A stretch of 32,847 nucleotides of DNA, from contig NZ_JACRAH010000028.1 of the NCBI RefSeq assembly GCF_016234775.1, positions 1 through 32,847 on the forward strand, written 5' to 3'. Shown piece by piece: positions 19,401-25,447 of the stretch (position 1 is its first letter; each line of letters starts with the position of its first letter). Source of the stretch: Aquabacterium sp. (lineage in GTDB: Bacteria; Pseudomonadota; Gammaproteobacteria; Burkholderiales; Burkholderiaceae_C). The translations under genes were made by a program, and so were the position numbers. Below the pieces are notes generated by a model, which had not been told where the DNA came from, did not search any database, and was given only the letters and a program-made list of their open reading frames with translations.

Positions 19401-19923
19401 CGCCGCGCACGGCGTATTCACCGGGCGACACCACCTGGCTCACATGCGTGTAGCCCGCCAGCGTCAACTGCGACTTCAACGCGGCTTCATTGAGCTTTTG
19501 CTTTTGCTTGAAGTGGAAGGTGTAGGCCGCCAGGAAGGAAGGCGGCGACAGGCGGGTGAGCGCCGTGGTGGCAGGCAACAGCACCACGTCCACACCCGTG
19601 TCCGTCTTGACGCCTTGCTGGATGCGCCACAGCGTGGCCAGGCGCTCCGAGATCAAGTCCTGGTGCGGCGAGAAGGTGTCATAGGGCAGCGTTTCCCAGT
19701 CCGGGAAGATGGCGCAGCGAAGGTCCGGCACGAAGAAGGCGATTTCATCGAGCAGGCGCTGGGCGTCTGCCGGGTCGGCCGTCATCACCGCCGTGATCTG
19801 CCCCTGGGCCTTGCGGCTTTGGGCAAAACGAGCCAGCAGCAGTGCATCGCCCGAGCCCGCTGGGCGGGGGACGGTGTAGCGTTTGCCGGGAGCAATGGAA
19901 GGCAGGGGCAGGGCAGGCAGCAT
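16438..19923 (-). CDS. mfd: Transcription-repair coupling factor Mfd
   Basis: The 1161-aa ATPase displaces RNA polymerase stalled at DNA lesions and recruits UvrA. All usual modules are visible: a UvrB-like N-terminal region (IFPDWETLPYDTFSPHQDLI, YAVRGGLIDLYP), the CarD-like RNA-polymerase-binding domain near 490-545 (VVHSNHGIGRYQGL, SEFLHLEYADKATLYVP), a superfamily 2 helicase core with Walker A GDVGFGKTEVALRAA near 638, DEEHRFG near 738, TATPIPRTL, and motif VI QLRGRVGRSHHQAYAYLL, then the C-terminal TRCF domain. Length is normal. The ATG at 19923 gives the family start MLPALPLPSIAPGKRY; 20 more upstream codons are open but lack similarity. It is divergent from ispD, 91 bp away. Confidence 0.97.
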   Translation of the reverse strand: MLPALPLPSIAPGKRYTVPRPAGSGDALLLARFAQSRKAQGQITAVMTADPADAQRLLDEIAFFVPDLRCAIFPDWETLPYDTFSPHQDLISERLATLWRIQQGVKTDTGVDVVLLPATTALTRLSPPSFLAAYTFHFKQKQKLNEAALKSQLTLAGYTHVSQVVSPGEYAVRGGLIDLYPMGSLVPYRVDLFGDEIDSIRTFDPDSQRSLYPVPEVRLLPGREFPMDEAARGAFRSRWRERIEGDPTKSRIYKDIGSGVATAGIEYYLPLFFDETSTLFHHLGEQAVIVMHGEVDEALKRFWTETRERHRFLQHDPERPLLPPEDLFLKVEDFFTLANAHAQLAVRGTEPTEWARPLPDLSVERGGQDPLRKLEQHIGKTDQIGQRVLVVAESAGRRESLMELLRDHRINLPSIDTLQAFVDSDHRHAITAAPLAAGFIWNDPANAKAGIQFVTETELFDATPTTRRRRKSEQVTDLDSLIKDLSELNVGDPVVHSNHGIGRYQGLINLDLGDGPSEFLHLEYADKATLYVPVSQLHLISRYTGVSAEEAPLHRLGSPQWDKAKRKAAEQVRDTAAELLNLYARRAAREGFAFRFSAQDYEAFAASFGFEETADQRAAIHAVIQDMISPRPMDRLVCGDVGFGKTEVALRAAFVAVTGGKQVVLLAPTTLLAEQHYQNISDRFSQWPVKVAEMSRFRSAKEIKAAMQGLEDGTIDIVIGTHKLLSDSVKFKRLGLLIIDEEHRFGVRHKEAIKAMRADIDVLTLTATPIPRTLGMAMEGLRDLSVIATAPQRRLAIKTFVRSESSNTIREAILRELKRGGQVYFLHNEVETIENRRDKLTELIPEARIAIAHGQMPERELERVMRDFVAQRHNVLLCSTIIETGIDVPSANTIVMSRADKFGLAQLHQLRGRVGRSHHQAYAYLLVPDVEGLTKQAAQRLDAIQNMEELGSGFYLAMHDLEIRGAGEVLGDNQSGNMMEVGFQLYNEMLGEAVRALKSGKEPDLLSPSGLFGSNTDINLHAPALLPDAYCGDVHVRLSLYKRLATADSLDKIETMLEEIVDRFGKLPPQAQALFDTHKLRVQAKPYGVIKIDAAPGIINITFRPNPPVEPLRIIELVQKNKQIKLAGNDKLRIEKALSDPKDRAQYVRDLLRALGQPIKA

Positions 19924-19941
19924 GGCGCAGAAATGACAAAG

Positions 19942-19967
19942 CGCCCGGCAACGAGGGTGGCCGGGCG
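19942..19967 (-). promoter_or_regulatory. GC-rich hairpin in the mfd leader
   Basis: CGCCCGGC (19942-19949) and GCCGGGCG (19960-19967) form a perfect 8-bp stem with a 10-nt loop, starting 18 bp upstream of the mfd start codon. On the minus strand it is followed by CTTTGTCATTTCT, which is only weakly T-rich. It could work as an attenuator or as a block to transcription from ispD's upstream DNA. Confidence 0.35.
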
Positions 19968-20014
19968 TGTGATCCAGATTCAATCGTGCATTTTAGGTGG
20001 GCGACAATCTCCCC

Positions 20015-20767
20015 ATGTCACTCACGATCGCTTCTCACGAATTCAAAGCACGTTGTTACGCCCTTGTCCCATGTGCGGGCGTGGGGGAGCGGGCGGGCGT
20101 TGGCGGCCCCAAGCAGTATCACCCCGTGGCAGGGCAGGCTGTGGTGGCGCACACGCTGGCGGCTTTGGGGGCCGTGGCGCGCATCGAGGCCACCTTGGTG
20201 GTGTTGTCACCTGAAGACGCCTTGTTCGAGCAGCACGTGCCCGGCTTTGAGGGGCCCAAGGGCTGGGTGGCCCGTGTGGGCGGGGCCTCGCGTGCCGAGA
20301 GCGTGGCCAATGGCCTCAACGAGTTGCTGGTGCGGGGCGCGCAGCCCCATGACTGGGTGCTGGTGCACGATGCGGCACGCTGTCTGATCCAGCCCGATTG
20401 GGTCAATCGCCTGATTGATGCCTGTGAAGACGATGAGGTGGGCGGGCTGCTGGCCTTGCCTTTGGCAGATACCTTGAAGTCGGCGGCCCCAGGTGATCAG
20501 GGCGAAGCCCGGGTTCAAGGCACTGTGGACCGAGCGGGTAAATGGGCCGCGCAGACACCGCAGATGTTCCGTCTGGGCTTGTTGCGTCCGGCCTTGATGT
20601 TGGCCTTGTCGGATCCCGCAACGGCTGCTGCCATCACTGATGAGGCCAGCGCCGTCGAGATCCTGGGGCATCAACCCAGGCTGATCCCGGGCGCATACGA
20701 CAACTTCAAGGTCACTTGGCCGGGCGATTTCGCTTTGGCCGAACGCTTGCTGTCGACGCGTCCTTGA
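20015..20767 (+). CDS. ispD: 2-C-methyl-D-erythritol 4-phosphate cytidylyltransferase IspD
   Basis: The 250-aa enzyme couples CTP to methylerythritol phosphate, the third step of the MEP isoprenoid pathway. It shows the nucleotide-binding start ALVPCAGVGERAGVGGPKQY, with the catalytic Arg and Lys of the GxGxR...PKQY pattern, WVLVHDAARCLI, and the later LPLADTLK and RAGKWAAQTPQMFRLGLL stretches. The ATG at 20015 is used; an in-frame GTG lies at 19997. Its last 56 bp overlap the 3' end of the convergent zeta-like toxin gene. ispF, the gene for a later step, lies about 2.9 kb downstream rather than adjacent. Confidence 0.94.
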   Translation: MSLTIASHEFKARCYALVPCAGVGERAGVGGPKQYHPVAGQAVVAHTLAALGAVARIEATLVVLSPEDALFEQHVPGFEGPKGWVARVGGASRAESVANGLNELLVRGAQPHDWVLVHDAARCLIQPDWVNRLIDACEDDEVGGLLALPLADTLKSAAPGDQGEARVQGTVDRAGKWAAQTPQMFRLGLLRPALMLALSDPATAAAITDEASAVEILGHQPRLIPGAYDNFKVTWPGDFALAERLLSTRP

Positions 20768-21479
20768 GCGCCTCGGCCTCAGGCACCGTCTGCGCGTCAG
20801 ATTGCAGTTTGAGCGCGGCCATCACCACGGGTTTGGCCCATTCAGGCGTGGCCATCAAGGCTTGCGCCGAAGCCGGCACCAGCACGCTGGCCTGAGCTTT
20901 GCGCGTACCTGTGGCCGCACCTTGAACCCATTGCAGCACGAGCCTGGGTTTCGGGGCCTTGCCTTGATGCGGGTCGGCTTCGTCGCTGTTGTCGTACACG
21001 CGCAGTTCAGCCAGGTGCGGCAACAGCTCGATCAGCTGCAAGCGGCTTTGATCGAAGCGCCGGCGGATATCGGCTTCGGGGATGTCGTGGCCACCTTTTT
21101 TGACGCGTGCCTTGACGCGCGCCAGGTGGTGTTCCGGGCTGGCCAGGCCCACGTACCAGATGCGGACTTCAAAGCCACCGGCGGCCGCCTGCTTGAGCAA
21201 GGCCGCAAAGCTCTTGCCGCCCAGCGTTGTCTCGAAGTTGTAGTCCAGGCCCTTGGCAATGGCGTGTTGCAGCAGGCGCTTGCCTTCGTGCCATGCGGCG
21301 CTGTTGGCTTGCGTGGCGCTCAGATGGGGTTGGGCCTGGCGAATGCGGGCCGCTGCTTCATCCGGGTTGAAGTACTCCCCGCCGCGCGACCGGATGGTGG
21401 CGCCGCCAATGCTGCTCTTGCCCGCACCATTGGTGCCGGCCAGAACAAAAAGTCGGGGAACGTGGGCAGTCTTGGCCAC
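20712..21479 (-). CDS. Zeta-toxin-like AAA/P-loop kinase (COG4185)
   Basis: The 255-aa protein has the Walker A motif LAGTNGAGKSSIGG (G15-S22), then YFNPDEAAARI (D40), LDYNFETTLGGKSF and RRRFDQSRLQLIELLPHL, with the order and spacing seen in zeta/PezT-like kinases. Zeta toxins phosphorylate UDP-N-acetylglucosamine and thereby stall cell-wall synthesis; whether this relative does so is unknown. The C-terminus from about 200 is Ala/Lys/Arg-rich and has no clear fold. The start is a GTG at 21479 with GAGAG 8-9 bp upstream. It follows the antitoxin-like gene by 123 bp on the same strand, and its end overlaps ispD. A non-toxic ATPase role is possible. Confidence 0.75.
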   Translation of the reverse strand: MAKTAHVPRLFVLAGTNGAGKSSIGGATIRSRGGEYFNPDEAAARIRQAQPHLSATQANSAAWHEGKRLLQHAIAKGLDYNFETTLGGKSFAALLKQAAAGGFEVRIWYVGLASPEHHLARVKARVKKGGHDIPEADIRRRFDQSRLQLIELLPHLAELRVYDNSDEADPHQGKAPKPRLVLQWVQGAATGTRKAQASVLVPASAQALMATPEWAKPVVMAALKLQSDAQTVPEAEALKDASTASVRPKRNRPAK

Positions 21480-21564
21480 GGGCTGTCTCTCTGAATTTGG
21501 ATATGGGTGTCTCGCACCGTGCGTGAAAGCGATGCGGAGATCGTGTGCCCATCGAGATGAGCGT

Positions 21565-21586
21565 GGTCAGTGTTGGCCAACTGACC
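21565..21586. repeat. Inverted repeat between antitoxin-like and toxin-like genes
   Basis: GGTCAGT (21565-21571) pairs with ACTGACC (21580-21586) around a centre containing the palindrome TTGGCCAA (21573-21580). The TTGGC/GCCAA half-sites are the same as those in the promoter of the antitoxin gene. It could be an RNA hairpin tuning toxin expression, or a second operator. Confidence 0.4.
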
Positions 21587-21602
21587 GTGGCAGCGGTGTA
21601 CT

Positions 21603-21971
21603 TCAGCTGTGGCGCGACGAGGCTCGTGCAGTCTTGGCTGCTGCCACAGCGGCCTGGCCCAATTCAGCCGGATCGGCATCGAACGCGTCCATCATGGCAT
21701 CGCGTGAGGCGGGTGTCTGCATGCGCTGCAGCAGGGCATCAAATTCGTGGCTGAGTGTGTCCAGCGGTCTGGCTTGCGCACCCAGCAGGGCCTGATACGC
21801 ATCCAAAGACAGCACCACAGCGGTGGTGCGATCCCGTTTGGTGATGGCCACCATGCCCTGGCTGGACGCGGCATCCAGTACGCGGCCAAAACTGTTCTTG
21901 GCTTCAGTGGCTGAAAACTCGGTCACCGGGACATCCTCGCCACGAGGATTACGCAAAGTTAGCGCGGTCAT
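21603..21971 (-). CDS. Phd/YefM-family antitoxin-like protein
   Basis: The 122-aa product has the Phd/YefM DNA-binding fold at about 15-63: VTEFSATEAKNSFGRVLDAA, then GMVAITKRDRTTAVVLSLDAYQAL. Such proteins repress their own operon and neutralise the partner toxin through a flexible C-terminus. Here the C-terminal part is longer than usual (about 55 residues, with SHEFDALLQRMQTP and a basic AAKTARASSRHS tail), which is the likely toxin-binding region. The ATG at 21971 has AAAGG 6 bp upstream. It is the first gene of a two-gene unit with the zeta-like kinase, in the usual antitoxin-first order. An unrelated regulatory role cannot be excluded. Confidence 0.8.
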   Translation of the reverse strand: MTALTLRNPRGEDVPVTEFSATEAKNSFGRVLDAASSQGMVAITKRDRTTAVVLSLDAYQALLGAQARPLDTLSHEFDALLQRMQTPASRDAMMDAFDADPAELGQAAVAAAKTARASSRHS

Positions 21972-21993
21972 GATTGCCTTTGTTTCGATGCTG

Positions 21994-22027
21994 TTGGCTA
22001 TTTTAGCTATTTCGGCCAATCTGTCCA
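21994..22027 (-). promoter_or_regulatory. Sigma-70 promoter and operator-like repeats of the toxin-antitoxin unit
   Basis: On the minus strand TGGACA (22022-22027) and TAAAAT (22000-22005) are 16 bp apart, each matching the consensus in five of six bases. The -10 is flanked by an inverted repeat TTGGC (21994-21998) / GCCAA (22015-22019). GCTATTT is also repeated directly at 21997-22003 and 22006-22012. The arrangement is typical of an autorepressed antitoxin promoter. The leader to the ATG is about 22 nt. Confidence 0.6.
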
Positions 22028-22051
22028 GTTTGTGAGCCTGATTGCGCCATG

Positions 22052-22078
22052 AAAAAAGCCCGGCGCGGGGCCGGGCTT
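22052..22078 (-). terminator. Intrinsic terminator of amt
   Basis: AAGCCCGGC (22056-22064) and GCCGGGCTT (22070-22078) form a 9-bp GC-rich stem with a 5-nt loop, followed on the minus strand by a run of T residues. It lies 28 bp after the amt stop and separates amt from the toxin-antitoxin promoter. Confidence 0.85.
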
Positions 22079-22105
22079 GCGTACAACAGGGCCGTGGCTG
22101 CCCGA

Positions 22106-23308
22106 TTACCAGGAGACTTCCTGCTCCGGCGTGGCTTTGATGCGGTGCAGAGACAGGTCGGCGCCTTCGTACTCTTCCTCGTGCGACAGGCGCAGGCCCA
22201 TCACCTTGTTGAGGATGCCGTAAACCAAGCCACCCGTTACCAGCGCAAAGGCCAGCACGCACAAGGTGCCCACCACCTGCGCGCCCAAGTTGACGCCACC
22301 TGCACCACCGAGCGCCGTCTGGCCAAAGATGCCGGCCGCGATGCCCCCCCAGGTGCCACAAAGTCCGTGCAGTGGCCACACGCCCAGCACGTCGTCGATC
22401 TTCCACTTGTTCTGGACCAGGGTGAACATGATCACGAAGATGGCGCCGGCAATGGCACCCACCACCAGCGCGCCGGCGGGGTGCATGATGTCCGAGCCAG
22501 CGCAGACGGCCACTAGGCCAGCCAGGGGGCCGTTGTAGGCAAAGCCGGGGTCATTCTTGCCCATCAGCACGGCCACCAGGGTGCCGCCCACCAGGGCCAT
22601 CAGCGAGTTCACGGCCACCAGGCCGGAGATCTTGTCGATCGTCTGGGCACTCATCACATTGAAGCCGAACCAGCCCACAGCCAGGATCCACGAGCCCAAT
22701 GCCAGGAAGGGGATGCTCGAAGGCGGGTGAGCCGACATGGCGCCATCCTTGCGGTAGCGATTGCGGCGCGCGCCCAGGATCAGCACGGCAGGCAGGGCAA
22801 TCCAGCCACCAAAGGCGTGAACCACCACGGAGCCGGCAAAGTCATGCAACTGGCCTCCGGTCAGGTTCTGCAACCAGTCTTCGAAACCAAACTTGTTGTT
22901 CCACACAGCGCCTTCGCACAGTGGGTAGAAAACGCCCACGATCACCGCTGTGGCGATCAACTGGGGGCCAAACTTGGCGCGCTCGGCGATGCCGCCAGAC
23001 ACGATGGCGGGGATGGCCGCGGCAAAAGTCAGCAGGAAGAAGAACTTGACCAGGGCGTAGCCATTGTTCTGGGCCAGGGTGCCGGCACCCACAAAGAAGT
23101 CGACGCCGTAAGCGATCGTGTAGCCCACGAAGAAGTACACGAGGGTCGACACGCAAAAATCCACCAGGATCTTGACCAGGGCGTTCACCTGGTTCTTGCC
23201 GCGCACCGTGCCGAGTTCAAGGAAGGCGAAGCCCGCGTGCATCGCCAGCACCATCACGGCGCCCAGAAGGATAAACAGCGCATCCGCGCCTTGTTTGAGT
23301 TGGTCCAT
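22106..23308 (-). CDS. amt: Ammonium transporter (Amt/MEP family)
   Basis: The 400-aa channel lets ammonium enter the cell. It has eleven predicted membrane segments and family hallmarks: MHAGFAFLELGTVRGKNQVNAL (core AFLELGTVRGKN), the pore twin histidines H164 (DFAGSVVVHAFGG) and H314 (WPLHGLCGTWGG), and FGFNVMSAQ. There is no N-terminal signal sequence beyond the first membrane helix. The open frame continues upstream for 219 codons without a stop, but the ATG at 23308 gives the family start and is preceded by a 70-nt leader. Unlike many bacterial amt genes it has no glnK partner next to it. A sigma-54 promoter with NtrC-like sites lies upstream, fitting induction under nitrogen limitation. 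Confidence 0.93.
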   Translation of the reverse strand: MDQLKQGADALFILLGAVMVLAMHAGFAFLELGTVRGKNQVNALVKILVDFCVSTLVYFFVGYTIAYGVDFFVGAGTLAQNNGYALVKFFFLLTFAAAIPAIVSGGIAERAKFGPQLIATAVIVGVFYPLCEGAVWNNKFGFEDWLQNLTGGQLHDFAGSVVVHAFGGWIALPAVLILGARRNRYRKDGAMSAHPPSSIPFLALGSWILAVGWFGFNVMSAQTIDKISGLVAVNSLMALVGGTLVAVLMGKNDPGFAYNGPLAGLVAVCAGSDIMHPAGALVVGAIAGAIFVIMFTLVQNKWKIDDVLGVWPLHGLCGTWGGIAAGIFGQTALGGAGGVNLGAQVVGTLCVLAFALVTGGLVYGILNKVMGLRLSHEEEYEGADLSLHRIKATPEQEVSW

Positions 23309-23387
23309 TCTTTGACTTTCAAAAAGAACACGACGCCGCACCGAAATGAATCGTGTGCTGCGTCTTGGGTCAATACGCACCATAAGT

Positions 23388-23406
23388 AAGCAATATACGT
23401 GCCTGC
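23388..23406 (-). promoter_or_regulatory. Sigma-54 promoter of amt
   Basis: The minus strand reads GCAGGCACGTATATTGCTT. Against the sigma-54 consensus TGGCACG-N4-TTGCW only the first base of the -24 element differs, and the GG and GC doublets are exactly 10 bp apart, as the factor requires. The predicted start site is near 23379, which leaves a leader of about 70 nt before the amt ATG. Confidence 0.75.
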
Positions 23407-23442
23407 ATTTGGGGCGATCAGGTTTGATTTTGTGCGTCAACA

Positions 23443-23511
23443 ACGCAATGTGGTGCGCAAACTTGGTGCCTGGTGCCGTTGGTGTGAATGTGAGTGAACC
23501 AATGTGGTGCA
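23443..23511 (-). promoter_or_regulatory. NtrC-like enhancer sites upstream of amt
   Basis: TGAACCAATGTGGTGCA (23495-23511) matches the palindromic NtrC site TGCACC-N5-GGTGCA with one deviation. A weaker copy with one good half (AATGTGGTGC) lies at 23447-23456; the same ten bases recur at 23501-23510, 54 bp away, about five helical turns. Their centres fall about 70 and 125 bp upstream of the predicted start, the usual place for NtrC enhancers. Confidence 0.6.
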
Positions 23512-23626
23512 TATGTGGAGGTAGGCAGGCCTTCCACGGCCTGACGCCAGCAGGACTGGCGCATGGGCGCGCTTCATTCCGCAGGACAATACGGGCTGCG
23601 TCATTCACATTTGAAGCGTCACCAAC

Positions 23627-24115
23627 ATGTCCTTGCCAGTCATACGCGTCGGAGAGGGGTGGGATACCCATGCCCTGGTCACAGGTCGCCCCTTGATCTT
23701 GGGCGGCGTCACCATTCCTCACACGCACGGTTTGCTGGGGCACTCGGATGCCGATGCCTTGCTGCACGCCATCACGGACGCGCTGCTGGGCGCGGCTGGC
23801 ATGGGCGACATCGGCCGGCACTTCCCGGATACCGACCCGCAGTTCAAGGGCGCCGATTCCATCGTGCTGCTCAAGGAGGCCGCGCGGCGCGTGATGGCCG
23901 AGGGCTGGCAGATCGGCAATGTGGACACCACCATCGTGGCCCAGGCGCCCAAGATGGCGCCTCACATTCCGCTGATGCGCGAGCGCATTGCGCAGGCACT
24001 GGATCTGGCGCCTGATGCCGTGAATGTGAAGGCCAAGACGGCCGAGAAGATGGGCCCGGTAGGAGAAGGGCGTGCCATCGAGGCACGCGCCGTCTGCCTG
24101 TTGCTCAAGCCCTGA
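23627..24115 (+). CDS. ispF: 2-C-methyl-D-erythritol 2,4-cyclodiphosphate synthase IspF
   Basis: The 162-aa enzyme closes the cyclodiphosphate ring in the fifth step of the MEP pathway, as a trimer with a zinc ion. The metal ligands are visible as D13 and H15 ([11 protein letters not shown]) and H47 ([11 protein letters not shown]). Other hallmarks are [36 protein letters not shown] and [15 protein letters not shown]. Length is normal. ispD lies 2.9 kb upstream with a minus-strand block between them, so ispF must have its own promoter. Its stop TGA directly abuts the stop of the convergent envZ gene. Confidence 0.95.
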   Translation: MSLPVIRVGEGWDTHALVTGRPLILGGVTIPHTHGLLGHSDADALLHAITDALLGAAGMGDIGRHFPDTDPQFKGADSIVLLKEAARRVMAEGWQIGNVDTTIVAQAPKMAPHIPLMRERIAQALDLAPDAVNVKAKTAEKMGPVGEGRAIEARAVCLLLKP

Positions 24116-24134
24116 TCAGGGCGCGCGCTTGAGC
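24103..24134. repeat. Nested inverted repeats over the abutting ispF and envZ stops
   Basis: GCTCAAGC (24103-24110) and GCTTGAGC (24127-24134) enclose the palindrome GCCCTGATCAGGGC (24109-24122). The two stop codons form the central TGATCA. Part of the symmetry arises because both proteins end in similar codons. There is no T-tract; it may still form a shared 3'-end hairpin. Confidence 0.45.
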
Positions 24135-25444
24135 TTGATGTGCGCCACCAGGCCACCGCCCGGTGCGTTGGCGATCTCGAAACCGCCACCCATGCGCTGC
24201 AATGCTTTTTCTACAATGGCCAGGCCGAGGCCAGCGCCCGTGGCGGCCGTGCGCGCCGCATCACCCCGGAAGAAGGGCGTGGTCAGCTGAGACAGCTTTT
24301 CTGCCGCCACGCCGGGGCCGTGGTCGCGCACGCTGAGGATCACCCACGAGCCTGAGCGCGTGTAGCTCACGTCCACGTTGGTCACGCCTGTATAGGTGTT
24401 GCGGCCATAACGGCGCGCATTCTCGAACAGGTTGGTGAGCACGCGGCTCAGTTCGGTTTCGTCCGCCATCACCTTGGTGTCGATGGGCAGCTTGGCCGTG
24501 ATGCGGATGCGCTTGGTGTCGCGGAACTGGCTGATCGATTTGTCCACCACCGAAGACACGTGCACCGGCATCAGTTCGACGTTGCCCGGGCGGGCGTAGT
24601 CCATGAACTTGTCAATGATGGCGTCGAGCTGGTCGATGTCGGCGGCGATGTTGCGCTTGGCTTCTTCGTCCACCACGCTCATCTCGGCCTCCAGGCGCAG
24701 GCGGGCCAGCGGTGTGCGCAGGTCGTGCGAGATGCCGGCGAGCATCACCGCGCGGTCTTCGTCCACCTTGGCCAGTTCGCGCGCCATGCGGTTGAAGCCC
24801 TGGTTCACTTCGCGGATCTCGCGGGTGATCATGGATTCATCCAGCACCGAGTCGTACTCGCCTTCGCGTATTCGGCTGGCGGCAAATGACAGCTCTTTGA
24901 GCGGCTGGTTGATCAGGCGCGCGATCACGGCCGATCCCAGCATGGTGGCGACCAGCGCGATGCCCACCCAGATGAACCACGTTCGCCCCGTCATGGGCGC
25001 GACGCGGTTGCTATCGGCCTGTAGCCAGTAGTTGTCCTTCTCGATCTGGAAGCCCACCCACAGGCCTTGTACGCCGTTGACGCTGCTGGCCACGATCGTG
25101 GTCGGCCCCAGGCGAGAGCGCAACTCCTTGCCGATGGCCTGCGTGAAGCGGTTGACTTCAAATGGCTCGAACCGGTCGGATGGCTCGTGCGGCTTGAGCG
25201 CGATCGATTCCTGATCGAAGAGGGTCTTGATCAGGGTGACGCGGTTGATGCTGTCTGCATAGCGCAGGGCTGTGCGTGACAGGTTCACCAGGCTGGCGAT
25301 CTGTTGAGCGGCTTGTACCGAACGAGGTTCGAATTCCAGAGCCTTGAAAGTCTGTACCCACGCGACAATGCCGGCCGTGAGCAGCAGACCCAGCAGGATG
25401 AACGTCCGCCAGAACAGACTGAGGGCGAAACGCTTTCTAGGCAT
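24116..25444 (-). CDS. envZ: EnvZ-like sensor histidine kinase
   Basis: The 442-aa inner-membrane kinase has a first membrane segment at about 12-32, a periplasmic sensor region to about 153, a second segment at 155-178, a HAMP linker, a dimerisation domain with the phosphorylated His240 in AGISHDLRTPLARLRLE, and a C-terminal ATPase domain with LTNLFENARRYGRN (N box), SVRDHGPGV (G1) and GAGLGLAIVEKAL (G2). It should phosphorylate the OmpR-like regulator encoded just upstream, in response to osmolarity or envelope state in known homologues. The start codon is 3 bp after the regulator's stop, so the two are cotranscribed. The actual stimulus in this organism is unknown. Confidence 0.9.
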   Translation of the reverse strand: MPRKRFALSLFWRTFILLGLLLTAGIVAWVQTFKALEFEPRSVQAAQQIASLVNLSRTALRYADSINRVTLIKTLFDQESIALKPHEPSDRFEPFEVNRFTQAIGKELRSRLGPTTIVASSVNGVQGLWVGFQIEKDNYWLQADSNRVAPMTGRTWFIWVGIALVATMLGSAVIARLINQPLKELSFAASRIREGEYDSVLDESMITREIREVNQGFNRMARELAKVDEDRAVMLAGISHDLRTPLARLRLEAEMSVVDEEAKRNIAADIDQLDAIIDKFMDYARPGNVELMPVHVSSVVDKSISQFRDTKRIRITAKLPIDTKVMADETELSRVLTNLFENARRYGRNTYTGVTNVDVSYTRSGSWVILSVRDHGPGVAAEKLSQLTTPFFRGDAARTAATGAGLGLAIVEKALQRMGGGFEIANAPGGGLVAHIKLKRAP

Positions 25445-25447
25445 TCA

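Larger units (their letters stand above)
23309..23626. promoter_or_regulatory. Divergent intergenic region between amt and ispF
   Basis: The 318 bp carry no gene. The left two thirds hold the nitrogen-type promoter and enhancer sites of amt. The part from about 23520 to 23626 precedes ispF; no convincing sigma-70 promoter or ribosome binding site for ispF could be picked out there. Confidence 0.5.

Noticed and set aside
17047..20214. A 1055-codon open frame on the plus strand opposite mfd
   Set aside because: It is the antisense shadow of a GC-rich gene: Mfd is conserved over its full length on the other strand, and the antisense product is Gly/His/Gln-rich with no recognisable domain.
23309..23965. 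Upstream extension of the amt frame by 219 codons
   Set aside because: It would cover the sigma-54 promoter and most of ispF on the other strand; the Amt family starts at the ATG at 23308.
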